Source: Macrothele yani
Taxonomy: Eukaryota > Arthropoda > Arachnida > Araneae > Macrothelidae
Direction: 5' to 3'
Assembly: GCA_039090855.1 (NCBI GenBank)
Contig: CM077016.1
Location: 52,037,436-52,101,435, forward strand
DNA: 64,000 nucleotides
Shown piece after piece: positions 55,313 to 64,000 of this stretch (position 1 is its first letter; every line of letters begins with the position of its first letter). Both the position numbers and the translations under genes were made by a program. The notes beneath the pieces were generated by a model. The model saw only the letters and a program-made list of their open reading frames with translations, was not told the DNA's origin and searched no databases.

Positions 55313-55670
55313 TAAAAAAAAAAAAAAAATTGATTTTCTTTGTATTACAAAATCCTAAAAATGTATTCCACATAACTTGGTCAAATGGAAGTTTAAAGCA
55401 GATATTGGAAAATCAGCGTCGTTTCTCTGGCTTGTTTTGCTTTGTTCCACATTTTTGTCCAAAAAATGTATTGTCTAACATCTGATATGAACTTATTCAG
55501 AGAGTGTACTGAAGATTTAGAAAGTCCATTGTAACCTTTGTTGAGAATATTATTTATGAAGGCGAGATGGTGAAATATAAGGTTCTTGATGGTTACTGGG
55601 ATTTTTTTCTTGTTTCTTCCAGCATAGATAACTGCTTTACTTTTTGATACATCCTGTCTTTTAAAGTGTT
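55313..55670. other. no gene seen
   Basis: A-run at about 55314-55329, then unplaced sequence. Confidence 0.4.
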
Positions 55671-55900
55671 TTTTTTTTTATTATTTGGTTTGGGGTTTAA
55701 TGACTGCCATGAGTAACTCTTAGAACTCTAAGCAGTAGCCCGCCCCTAATTTTGGGGCCACCAGTTCTTAGGGAAGGACTGAGCCAGCGTCGTTTGACAA
55801 ACACACCACCATGCCTCCTCATAAGGGATTAAAACTCTGGCCCATCTCAGACGAACAGTCAGAAGCCAGCTCCTCAGACCACTCCTCCACCGGGACAGCA
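55671..55900 (-). mobile_element. SINE-A copy 20, heavily diverged
   Basis: Identified by GGGGTTTAATGACTGCCATGAG, CTAAGCAGTAGCCCGCCCC, GACAAACACACCACCATGCC and the TCAGACGAACAGTCAGAAGCC head. Box B is lost. An old member similar in age to copy 13. Confidence 0.8.
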
Positions 55901-56264
55901 CTTTTGACTACGATGAAGCGTCATAAAGGTAATTTGTCTTTACTACGTTACAAAAATGCACCAACCAAGGAGACAAAGTGCTGCTACGTCAAATTTGAAA
56001 ATATTATTCTGATTTTATTTTATTTTTTCCTTTTTATCTCAGTACTTCATTGTGTTCATTTGTGGATCGTATTCGTACTCACATAGATAATTAGATTAGT
56101 TTAAATATCGAATTATTCCGGCAGTAAACGTGAGATTTCGTTTCTTAAATTTTGGAGGATATTTGTGAGGTAATTGCTTGTTTTAAAAGCTCTCTAATAT
56201 TTTCATTGGATGTAGGCTCATTTTTCCGACGACAACATCACGGGATAGATCTCTTTCCCAAATA
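55901..56264. other. no gene seen
   Basis: AT-rich DNA. Confidence 0.4.
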
Positions 56265-56460
56265 GTCGTTTTATCGAAACTCTCCCTTCGCCGAAGGTTT
56301 GTTTCACCGAAAAGTTTACTATAATGAATGGTCATTGTGCCGAATTTGTCATTTTACCGTATGGCTAATTTCATCGAAAGCTTATTTTCTCAAAGGATCA
56401 TTTCACCGAAAGCTCAGTTAATCAAAAAGTTCATATTTCACCGAAGGACCCATGGGACTT
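56265..56460 (+). repeat. degenerate 'TTTCACCGAAAG' minisatellite
   Basis: About eight imperfect units of 20-30 bp of the pattern (G)TCATTTCACCGAAAGCT: GTCGTTTTATCGAAAC, GTTTCACCGAAAAG, GTCATTTTACCGTATGG, TTTCATCGAAAGC, CATTTCACCGAAAGC, ATTTCACCGAAGG. A reverse-strand relative lies at 61270-61390. Confidence 0.75.
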
Positions 56461-57099
56461 CAAAATGATTTCTTTGCTGAGGAGAAGAAGTTCACACATT
56501 TTCAGAAAGTTTTTAATAAGAAATTACAGAAAATAAAAAAGAGTTCAAAGAATTGAAACTGGCAACGGCGTGTTAGATGAGCCCCAGAGAAACATCTACG
56601 GCAGTTAAATATCGTCTGCTAAGGAAATGGTGCATGTTAACAAGCTGTGGATAGAAGGTAATGTTTTTGCTGTTTACGAAGAGAAAAATTCGTATTCTGT
56701 AATTAAAAAACGTGAAAATCATGGAATTATTTTATTTATTTGCCATTTTTAGCTGTTACATGAAATATTACTACAATTAAAAGAATTATTTACATATCAA
56801 TTTGGAAATACTGAAACAGCACGGAGAATAAAGGAAAATGTCTACATAGTGACCTGACTTAGCCTTGAAACCCCAAAATCATAGTCAAATAGAGCCCAGC
56901 GTTTGACAGATCGTGAAAAGAAAAACGAAGTATCAGAATGAAACAACCATTGCTCGTTTTACAATATTCACCCACCCGCTTCGGGCTTGTCGTTTATCCC
57001 CCCCTCCTCTTTTTAAAATATTAATAAGATTATAAGTGTACAAGAGAGTTTCATAGCTTTTTAGTTTCATTTTTAAAAAAATCATAATTGTTGATTATA
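56461..57099. other. no gene seen
   Basis: Unplaced AT-rich sequence directly left of the Tc1 element. Short C-run at about 56999-57004. Confidence 0.4.
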
Positions 57100-58637
57100 C
57101 ACTGGTGTGCAAAAATTAAGGACGAAAAGGAGAAATTAGCATAACAGCGGAACGGACCGAAAGACCACTCAGGAGATAGACTAGGGTCCGGTACGGTAGG
57201 GCATGCGCATATATGCAGCATGACGTAGGGAGGGGGGTTCGGAAGGGTATAAAGCACACGGGCAGTGTACGCCCAGCAATTCGGTGAAAGCTATTACACG
57301 GTGTACATCGGTTTGAACGACGTCGAGTTGCTGCCACCGTGTGATATGGCCAACAGGCAATCCAGTAGACGACATCTGGATGACTTTACCCGAGGTCGCG
57401 TCATTGGGAAGTTGAAAGAAGGTCGAAGTGTGACTAGTGAGGCCGAGGAGTTCGGGATCGCTCACAGCATCGTTTCACGAGCTTGGAGAGCATTTCAAAC
57501 GACAGGAATAGCTGTCCGAGAGTTTAGCAGTGGTCGTCCACGAGCAACCACGGCGGCGGACGACCGGTATATTTTCCTACAGGCAAGAAGAGACAGACGG
57601 CAGACAACGGGAGAAATCGCAAGTCACATGCAACAGACAACTGGACGTCCGTTATCACGTTTTACCGTGGCCAGGAGGCTGCACAAAGGTGGTCTATTTG
57701 CACGACGACCAGTACGGTGTGTGCCATTAACGCCTGCTCATCGGAAACGGCGGTTTCTGTGGTGCCAGGAACACAAGAACTGGACACATCAGCAATGGGG
57801 TCTAGTTCTCTTTACGGGTGAGAGCCGATTTAGTCTGACGAGCGATTCTGGACGTATACACATCTGGAGAAAGCAAGGAACATGCAATCACACCTCCAAC
57901 ATCATCGAAAGGAACCGGTTTGGAGGTGACGGAGTTCTCGTTTCGGGCGGTGTCATGCTTGGTAGCCGTACTGACCTCCACATCTTCCAAGGAGGTTCAG
58001 TCACTGGTGTCCGATATTGTACCGAGTTTCTCCTGCCTCGCGTCCGTCTGTTTAGAGGTGCTGTGGGTCCTGAGTTCCTCATCATGGACGACAACGCTAC
58101 ACCTCATCGTACAGTGGCTGTCGCAGAGCTGTTGGATAGCGAAAATATTCAACGCATGGATTGGCCCGCAAGGTCCCTGGACCTAAATCCAATCGAATAC
58201 GAGTGGGACCTTCTCGGCAGACGCTTGGCAGCACGTCACCCGCCGCCAGAAATGATTCCGCAGCTGCGATTGGCGCTGCAAGAGGAATGGGCCGCGATGC
58301 CTCAACAGCTCCTTGACAACCCCGTCCTCAGCATGGACAGACGCTGTAAATCCTGCAACGCAGTCAGGGGTGATCATATCCTCTACTAAAGACTGGATTT
58401 TCCTTGGCAGCCGCCTGTCACATGGACGTTTCTGTCTTCTGTCCAGTTGTGCTCGAAGCTACCTTTTCAATAAAGTGCCTTTGTATCCTTTGGATTCCTT
58501 GTTTGGACGGTTTTGCTCACTTGTCCCATATTCTTACATCTTGGGGATCTTATGGTATGATTTGAGTCGATGTGGAGCACTTCTGCACGACGTTACATTC
58601 GAAAAACCGTCTCGTCCTTAATTTTTGCACGCCAGTG
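57100..58637. mobile_element. complete Tc1-like element, 1538 bp, TA-flanked
   Basis: The left end CACTGGTGTGCAAAAATTAAG and the right end, reverse complement CACTGGCGTGCAAAAATTAAG, form inverted repeats continuing through GGACGA. TA lies at 57098-57099 and 58638-58639. The interior is GC-richer than the surroundings, and one unbroken transposase ORF occupies most of it. It looks like the youngest DNA transposon in the window. Confidence 0.96.
57346..58389 (+). CDS. Tc1-like transposase, full length, first catalytic Asp replaced by Gly
   Basis: 347 codons from the ATG at 57346 (MANRQSSRRHLDDFTRGRVI). The frame is open for 27 more codons upstream, but the later Met fits the family. The paired-type DNA-binding region covers residues 10-115 with the linker GRPRATTAADD. 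The catalytic DDE domain follows: the first acidic position lies in LVLFTGESRFSL, where Gly replaces the Asp expected in FTDESRFSL. The second Asp is in FLIMDDNATPHR and the Glu is in LNPIEYEWD, 34 residues later, so the frame is DD34E. VLVSGGVM has Ser where Trp is usual. The Gly codon GGT is one transition from GAT. The protein could still bind its ends but should not cut DNA. The length is normal for Tc1. Confidence 0.93.
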   Translation: MANRQSSRRHLDDFTRGRVIGKLKEGRSVTSEAEEFGIAHSIVSRAWRAFQTTGIAVREFSSGRPRATTAADDRYIFLQARRDRRQTTGEIASHMQQTTGRPLSRFTVARRLHKGGLFARRPVRCVPLTPAHRKRRFLWCQEHKNWTHQQWGLVLFTGESRFSLTSDSGRIHIWRKQGTCNHTSNIIERNRFGGDGVLVSGGVMLGSRTDLHIFQGGSVTGVRYCTEFLLPRVRLFRGAVGPEFLIMDDNATPHRTVAVAELLDSENIQRMDWPARSLDLNPIEYEWDLLGRRLAARHPPPEMIPQLRLALQEEWAAMPQQLLDNPVLSMDRRCKSCNAVRGDHILY

Positions 58638-58849
58638 TAGTTATTTCAGAAGGTAAATGGTTCCAATAGCGTGGACCAAAAAAGGTAAATGATTCCAATA
58701 GTGTAAATTATGCTTTTCTTAATCAATTCAGTTTTTGGCTTACATGTTTTAATAAGAGGAGCATTTCTAAATGTAAAATAAGCAATGTTAGTAATAATAG
58801 AGGGGAAAATCGTCAAGCATTGCTTTTAACATGAAAAAGAACCCCAAAC

Positions 58850-60270
58850 GAATATCCAAAGAAGGTGCGTACTTTTACGACTATCTCAAAAGTAAAGTCT
58901 CTGGTCTTAAGAAGTCCACCAACTCAAAGAGCAATCGCTAAGACGTTAAAAAACCTCTGTATCAGCTGCGAAGTAATAAAGATTTGAATCTGAAAAAAAA
59001 GAAAAAAAAATGGAAAAAAAAAAAAAAAAAAAAAACGTTTTGCACCGCCTTTAGCCTAGCCACGTGGATGAGCGCAGAACGCAGTGTAGATTTCTTTATG
59101 CAAATCACTTAGCCGGAGACAGATAGAAATTTTTTGTGACTATTGATGGAGCATGGATCTAACTAAACGACTGTAACGAAAAAAAGGTCGATTTACTATC
59201 ACAAAAGAGCAGAAAAAGACTTACAAACTTAGTTCAAGAATCCAAAGAAAGTTTCAGTAAAAGATTCATGGTTATTGCTGGTTTTTCGTACAATGGGAAA
59301 TAAAAGTTGAAAAGAATGTTAAAATCAATTTTACATATTACCAAAACAGTGTTTTAACTCTTATACAGGGTGATTCATAAAGAAGTATACAGTTTCAACG
59401 CACAATAAAACAAGAACAATGTAAGATATTTTATGTTACCTTTAACAGAATTGTAGGGGAATGTTTCAAGTTTTTTTAGAGACAGTCACAGATATTCTAT
59501 GTGTGCACCCTTAGTCACACGACACACATCGAGCCGGTAATCCATTTCTGCCCAAACGCCAGGTAAGATATTTGAATCAAATGCAGTAATAGTGGCTGTG
59601 ATACGCTGTTTCAGCTCCGCTAGATAAGCAGGAAGGGCGAATACCTTGTCTTTTACGTACCCCCACAGGAAAAAGTCATAAGGTGTTGAAGTCAGGACTT
59701 CTGGGTGGCGATTGGGTCAGTGGCATGTTGTAGTCCGCGGCTCGTCCAATCCATCGGTGAGGAAGATGTCATTTTGACTGACTAGTCACGTGCGCTATCG
59801 CCTACGTCACTTCCCTCAGTAGCGGGACACAAACTTTATGAGTACATCTACCTAACGGTTCGCAGTTGTGGTCCGTGTCTTCAACTGTTACTGTTTTACA
59901 GCATCTGGAAACTGTATACTTCTTTATGAATCAACCTGTATTTAAAGAGGAAATACCATTCCTTTATCCACAGAGCCTTCACTCCATCGGGATAAAGTAA
60001 CCAGTCATACATCCGAATCTGCCACTCTACAAGCATTTCTTGAAAAAATGAGAAAAGAGACTAGTATAAAAGACCATACCTATTGTTTCAAAGTCCCTGA
60101 TGTGTCACCAATGGATTATTGTGCCTTCAGACTGCTAAAAAAAGAGCGCTTTCTAAACGCAGATCTAAGACAATGATTCCACAATGGAAAGTAATGGAAG
60201 AGGAGTGTAATAAAATGCCTCAACCAATTTTAAGAAATGCCCGTTATCTTGGAAATCTACATGTAGTTTC
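58850..60270 (+). pseudogene. Tc1/mariner-superfamily transposase relic, split by a MITE
   Basis: A degenerate transposase. Before the MITE (59140-59360) the frames read TIDGAWI, LNDCNEKRSIYYHKRAEK and FMVIAGFSYNGK, and after it (59940-60260) FKEEIPFLYPQSLH, DKVTSHTSESATLQAFLEKM, VPDVSPMDYCAFRLLKKERF and ILRNARYLGNLHV. DKVTSHTS holds the second catalytic Asp and SPMDYCAF the third. This is a Tc1/mariner group distinct from the others here. It has many stops. The N-terminal part (58850-59000) is only weakly visible, and an A-rich run with interruptions (58990-59035) lies inside. Confidence 0.72.
59366..59938. mobile_element. 573 bp mariner deletion derivative inserted in the relic
   Basis: The left end CAGGGTGATTCATAAAGAAG and the right end, reverse complement CAGGTTGATTCATAAAGAAG, are inverted repeats of about 30 bp, beside TA (59364-59365 and 59939-59940). 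On the minus strand a transposase C-terminal fragment is readable (about 59470-59640: LAELKQRITATITAFDSN, then RLDVCRVTKGAHIEY). It is an internally deleted copy of the PP-SPD-TP-DFFLWG mariner group, related in its end motif KGAHIE to the element at 45.66-52.72 kb. Confidence 0.88.
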
Positions 60271-60488
60271 ATAGTCCAGAGAAAGTGCTAGCAGATAGAA
60301 CATTTAAGGAAGAAATAATTTTACTTTAAACATGTATTGCTGGAAAATCGTTGTAGAAATGTGTAAACATCCTCTGTATTTATAAAACTGGCCTCATAGT
60401 TTTTATTGTTCTCTCCAAATGCTTTCGTCTATCTTATTAAAGATTTTCTTTCCTGCACTTTTCCTGAAACACAAATTGTTTAGATCAA

Positions 60489-61045
60489 GGGTTTTAAAAC
60501 CGCAGCTTCAAAAAATTTCCAAGGAAAACAATCAGATCGACCGTTGGAATACAAGTGTGGTATCGCATAGAATCTTCATCGTTAGGCACCATCATTGTAT
60601 ACATCTGACTAAAAACAGAAATGATTACTTCATTAACTTATTCCTTCATCATTATCACGTTAATGCGTAAGAATTCCTTACAAATTGAATGACCTGAATT
60701 TTATAATCTTCAAGACAAACAACATTTTACCGAGTTTAAAGAAGTTACTAGAAATCTATGTTTTGATATGGGTTTTTTAAATCGCAACTTCAAACAATTT
60801 CCAAGAAAAACAATCAGATCTACCATTGAAATACAAGTGTGGTATCGCATAGAAGCTTCATCGTTAGGCACCAACATTGTATCCATCTGACTTAAAACAG
60901 AAATGATTGCTTCATTAACATATTCCTTCATCACCATCGCGTTAATGCGTAAGAATTCTTTACAAATTGAATGATCTGAATTTTATAATCTTCAAGACAA
61001 ACAACATTTTACCGAGTTTAAGTTAGTTACTTGAAATCAAGGTTT
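60489..61045 (+). repeat. 281 bp tandem duplication
   Basis: Two copies (60489-60769 and 60770-61045) with about 90 percent identity by eye, sharing GTGTGGTATCGCATAGAA, TCATCGTTAGGCACCA and ACAACATTTTACCGAGTTTAA. A stub of a third copy (GGTTTTGATAAGG) follows. Not coding. Confidence 0.92.
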
Positions 61046-61181
61046 TGATAAGGTTTAATTAACTCCAGATATAATAGAAAAACATTATACATTTTTCAAC
61101 AGCTCCAGAAATTATGTTTCACTAAATTCTCTTACCCAGTTGAAATCTCTAACAGAATAGCATCTAGTTGTAATTTCGCAA

Positions 61182-61183
<2 letters not shown>

Positions 61184-61215
<32 letters not shown>
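61184..61215 (+). repeat. (GA)n microsatellite
   Basis: About 16 GA units. Confidence 0.97.
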
Positions 61216-61217
<2 letters not shown>

Positions 61218-61269
61218 GAGACGACATTGACCTAACTGACATGTTCTAGTTCAGAAGCATCAATTTTGT

Positions 61270-61390
61270 TGTGACCCTTTCAGTCTAAGGACCCTTCCGT
61301 GAAATTAAAATCTCGATAAAATTATCCTTCAGCGGAATTAAACCTTTCGGTAAAATAATCCTTCTTGGAAATACGTTTGGGTCAAATTAG
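61270..61390 (-). repeat. degenerate 'TTTCACCGAAAG' minisatellite, inverted relative
   Basis: On the minus strand: GGATTATTTTACCGAAAGG, TTTAATTCCGCTGAAGG, ATAATTTTATCGAGA, TTTAATTTCACGGAAGGGTCC. Same pattern as 56265-56460 but opposite orientation and more decayed. Confidence 0.6.
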
Positions 61391-61399
61391 CGACACTGA

Positions 61400-62590
61400 T
61401 TTTTCCAATGCACTTTTAATGAGATGTGCAAGGAAGTACATATGTATACTCTTAAAATTATATATCAGATACAATATTGTATTATAATTTCAACATACTT
61501 CATTACTTCTTAGTGCTTTATTAAGCATCCTTATTTGTCTATTATTGCGATATTCTTGTATTTTAAAATTTGGTTTAGGTCACTGTTCCCAAACGTAGTT
61601 GGAAAGTGCGGTAGCTGGCATAAAACACTGCTTATGTTGGATCATTTTGTTTTTAGGGCTAAAAAGTTACTATATAACTTCTCATTAGAAATTTAACTGT
61701 ACTTCTTTGTTTGGTTTTATTTATTATGTTTTCGAAAAGCATTTTTCAGGAAATGTAACCATCAGTATGTCCCAGGCATTTAACCTGTTTCTGCACTGTG
61801 ACTACAGAACATTAAACGTAGTAGTTTCTGGGGTGTGATTAATTTATTCGATATTTCCAGTTCGGTTTGAAAAGGCTTTGCGTCCAAGTTGGGCTTTAAC
61901 TAAATTTTCAGTCTGAACCGAAACTGGTAAAAGTTTTTGTAAATACCTTCAAGGTTTTTTTACACAACGTCATCTGTCTTGTAAGTGGAACGATATTCGC
62001 ATATAGGTTCAAATGACATACGAATATTTTAATTTCTCCTAATTGGAATCCAGAGCCGACCATGTTTGCAGAGAAATAATTGCCTTCTAATTGACATTAC
62101 ATAAAAACTTGACGAAAAGGACTGACTTAGTTTATGTAGTTAATCTTGATTCTGAAAAATACCCAGAGCCTTTTCACATAGTCTGGAAAATTTTCCAACA
62201 CTTTACTTCGGGATAAAATCCCTTAAAGCAAGTACAACCCACGCTTTTGTTGCAGAGTGGCAGGTTGAGATGGAAGTTGAACGATTTCCATAGAATGAAT
62301 TTATTTATTTTACGGAATTTTTAACTTCACGAAGGTAGTTCTTCCCATTGAGCGTAGCGGGAAAGGGAAATAATTAAGTAGATAATTTTGGAAGAACAAA
62401 GATTTCCTTTCTTCATGGGTAATCAGTTATACTTGCAACCGTTTACTGATGATAAGTAGTTCTATATTCAATCAGCGTTACAATTTTTTTTCAGAGAAGG
62501 TAATATTTTGATGACTATTATCGATTCCGTATTTTTGGTAGAATTTTGTCTTCGGAAAACTAGAAGTTTCGATCCGTAAATTTATTGGTG
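61400..62590. other. no gene seen
   Basis: AT-rich DNA without recognised domains. Confidence 0.4.
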
Positions 62591-62822
62591 TAAGTATATA
62601 ATATACAAGCAACACCGAGCTTTCGCATGTTTACCGGACGGCTTTCTCAAGGTCCTAAACTATAGCTTATACGTAGATACAATGTAGAATAAACATAACG
62701 GAATTCATTGAAGTGTTTACAATTTCTAAAAACATTTAACGAGCGCCATCGCGTTTTAGGTATCTCCCGTGCGTCATGGATCACGAGTTCGCACAATAAT
62801 GATATATTAAATTATACATAAT

Positions 62823-63690
62823 TTATCTTAAGATGCGCCACACGTACAGCAACTCGTATGATACATTCTCATTGCAAACATTAGTTCTCGTCAGGATCTT
62901 GATAGTTTCTCTCACAACAGCTTCTTTTTGGGTGGTGTACTTGGATATACATTTAACCTCTTGCCAAACAGGTGTAACTGCGTTAAATAAGGCCTCTCTA
63001 GCAAGAGCAGTAGTCGGCTTTTCATTTTTTATATTCCTACCATGCTCCTTAATCCTATTCCTCATTGATCGTTTAGTCAATCCTACGTAAAACTTTACTG
63101 TTCTATCCTCATAACGCAGAGAAATGGACGTGATACCAGCGCAGCCTACCATGTCGTTTTCCATTCTATTTGTCAAATTCGCGCCAACACATTTTTTGGT
63201 GACCTAATTACAACCGCCAGTCCAATATTTCTAAGTAAGTTCTTAAAAAAATAAAAAAACCCTGGTGTGTACGAAATAGCTCCTACGAATTTGGGCTTAC
63301 TCTTATTTTGTACTGCTTCTTGTCTATTCATGGCGAGCTGCACTTTTTTTAGTATATCACACATTCTTCCGTAGCTATATCCTGATGATACACCTTGCCT
63401 TATAATATTTGAAATGTCTTCTTCTTTTCGCTTCTGGTTTAGAGCATAAAGTGTAAGCTCTTCTAAATCTTGATCTGAATATCGCTGTTTTGTATGTCAT
63501 AGGAGAAAAGGAGTTAAGGCATACCAAATTTGGTGTTGATGTGGGTTTGTAATATACCTTCGTTTCTGTACTACCATTACTGGATCTAGACATTATTAGT
63601 ACGTCCAGAAATGGAAACGATCTATTCTCCTCTAGCTCCATTTCAAAATTTTATGGAACTACTGTATTAATACTGTAAATTTTAGCTTGC
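62823..63690 (-). pseudogene. Penelope-like element, RT C-terminus and GIY-YIG endonuclease
   Basis: On the minus strand the first frame (63641-63375) carries MELEENRSFPFLDVLIMSRS and TKVYYKPTSTPN, the end of the RT with its conserved PFLDV. A shifted frame (63480-63180) continues the connector. The frame 63176-62823 has the GIY-YIG region: GITSISLRYEDRTVKFYVGL, then TKRSMRNRIKEHGRNI, and ends YELLYVWRILR. At least one frameshift separates them. It is 5' truncated at about 63690. Downstream (about 62640-62580, minus) the tail reads CCTTGAGAAAGCCGTCCGG and GCGAAAGCTCGGTG, similar in layout to the hammerhead-like tail at 42.5 kb but without a clear stem. Confidence 0.8.
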
Positions 63691-63814
63691 GAAAAACGTG
63701 ATTCATTGGGGATTTGATCTCAAGTCCACAAATGATCAGCTGCTTTTGACGGGAAGTACAAAAACGGTGTGTTGTCTGCTGCTTTCTCTCTGTATAAAAG
63801 TGGCACAGAAAAAG

Positions 63815-64000
63815 TTGAATATAGCTGCGGGCAGCCTCACGTGGTTAAAGCAGCCGATTGTCAACCTAATGGTTGCGAGTTCAAAACCAAATGCTGCTAC
63901 AGCGATCCCCAAAAACCCAATGTGCCCTGGAAAGGGCATTAAGCCAATGGATCCGTCGAGGCAAAGACCCCGTTAAAAGCTAGGTCATCACTTCCTTCTC
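63815..64000 (+). mobile_element. tRNA-like SINE, cut by window end
   Basis: The head GGGCAGCCTCACGTGGTTAAAGC with box B-like GGTTGCGAGTTCAAAACC is followed by GCCCTGGAAAGGGCATTAAGCC and GAGGCAAAGACCCCGTTAAAA. The layout (tRNA-like head, then GGGCA-TTAAGCC) resembles SINE-B at 14217, which has GGGCACGTTAAGCC at a similar distance. A distant relative is plausible. Confidence 0.5.

Noticed and set aside
1..64000. Endogenous virus or LTR retrotransposon
   Set aside because: No LTR pair, gag/protease/integrase motifs or viral structural or replication genes were recognised; the RT traces are LINE and Penelope-like.

Overview
This is an AT-rich, intron-scale stretch of animal nuclear DNA. I found no complete host protein-coding gene. 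Almost everything recognisable is mobile DNA: Tc1/mariner, hAT, Penelope-like and LINE elements, about 20 copies of one tRNA-derived SINE, other tRNA-like SINEs, MITEs and foldback elements. This mix (Tc1, mariner, a DUF4817-type transposase, an RTE-like LINE, Penelope-like elements with GIY-YIG endonucleases and class-II-tRNA-like SINEs) suggests an invertebrate, most likely an arthropod. I cannot name the species, and the chelicerate flavour of some families is only a guess.

Layout. 0-8 kb: a module repeat, a LINE remnant split by a 0.67 kb foldback element, SINEs and a MITE. 8.4-9.9 kb: a decayed Tc1 transposase. 10.9-16.1 kb: a two-ORF LINE (CR1/L2/Jockey-like) hit by two SINEs at the same site and by a third, unrelated SINE in its RT domain. 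18.3-19.8 kb: a mariner-type element whose left terminal repeat is split by a foldback element. 20-25.5 kb: tRNA-like inverted repeats, five SINE-A copies, a mariner relic and a 612 bp hAT derivative. 27-30.5 kb: tandem repeats and a reverse-strand RTE-like LINE. 31.3-31.5 kb: a CpG-rich islet that may be a host promoter or exon. 35-37.2 kb: a 280 bp palindrome with hammerhead-like cores and a 1.18 kb hAT derivative. 41-42.5 kb: a palindromic MITE and a Penelope-like 3' part with a hammerhead-like tail.

The most striking structure is 45.66-52.72 kb, a nested set of elements. A mariner-like element of about 1.3 kb was split by a 4.9 kb hAT element with a perfect 8 bp target duplication. That hAT element carries a Tc1 element, a second hAT derivative and a SINE. 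The mariner 3' flank also took an 811 bp foldback element. 57.1-58.6 kb holds a Tc1 element with an unbroken transposase ORF whose first catalytic Asp is Gly. 58.8-60.3 kb is another transposase relic split by a 573 bp MITE, and 62.8-63.7 kb is a second Penelope-like relic.

The elements do not work together as a pathway. The window is a stratified record of insertions whose relative order can be read from nesting and target duplications. The best candidates for something beyond known families are the hammerhead-like palindrome, the inverted-repeat elements with tRNA-like cores, and the ~150 bp module repeat.
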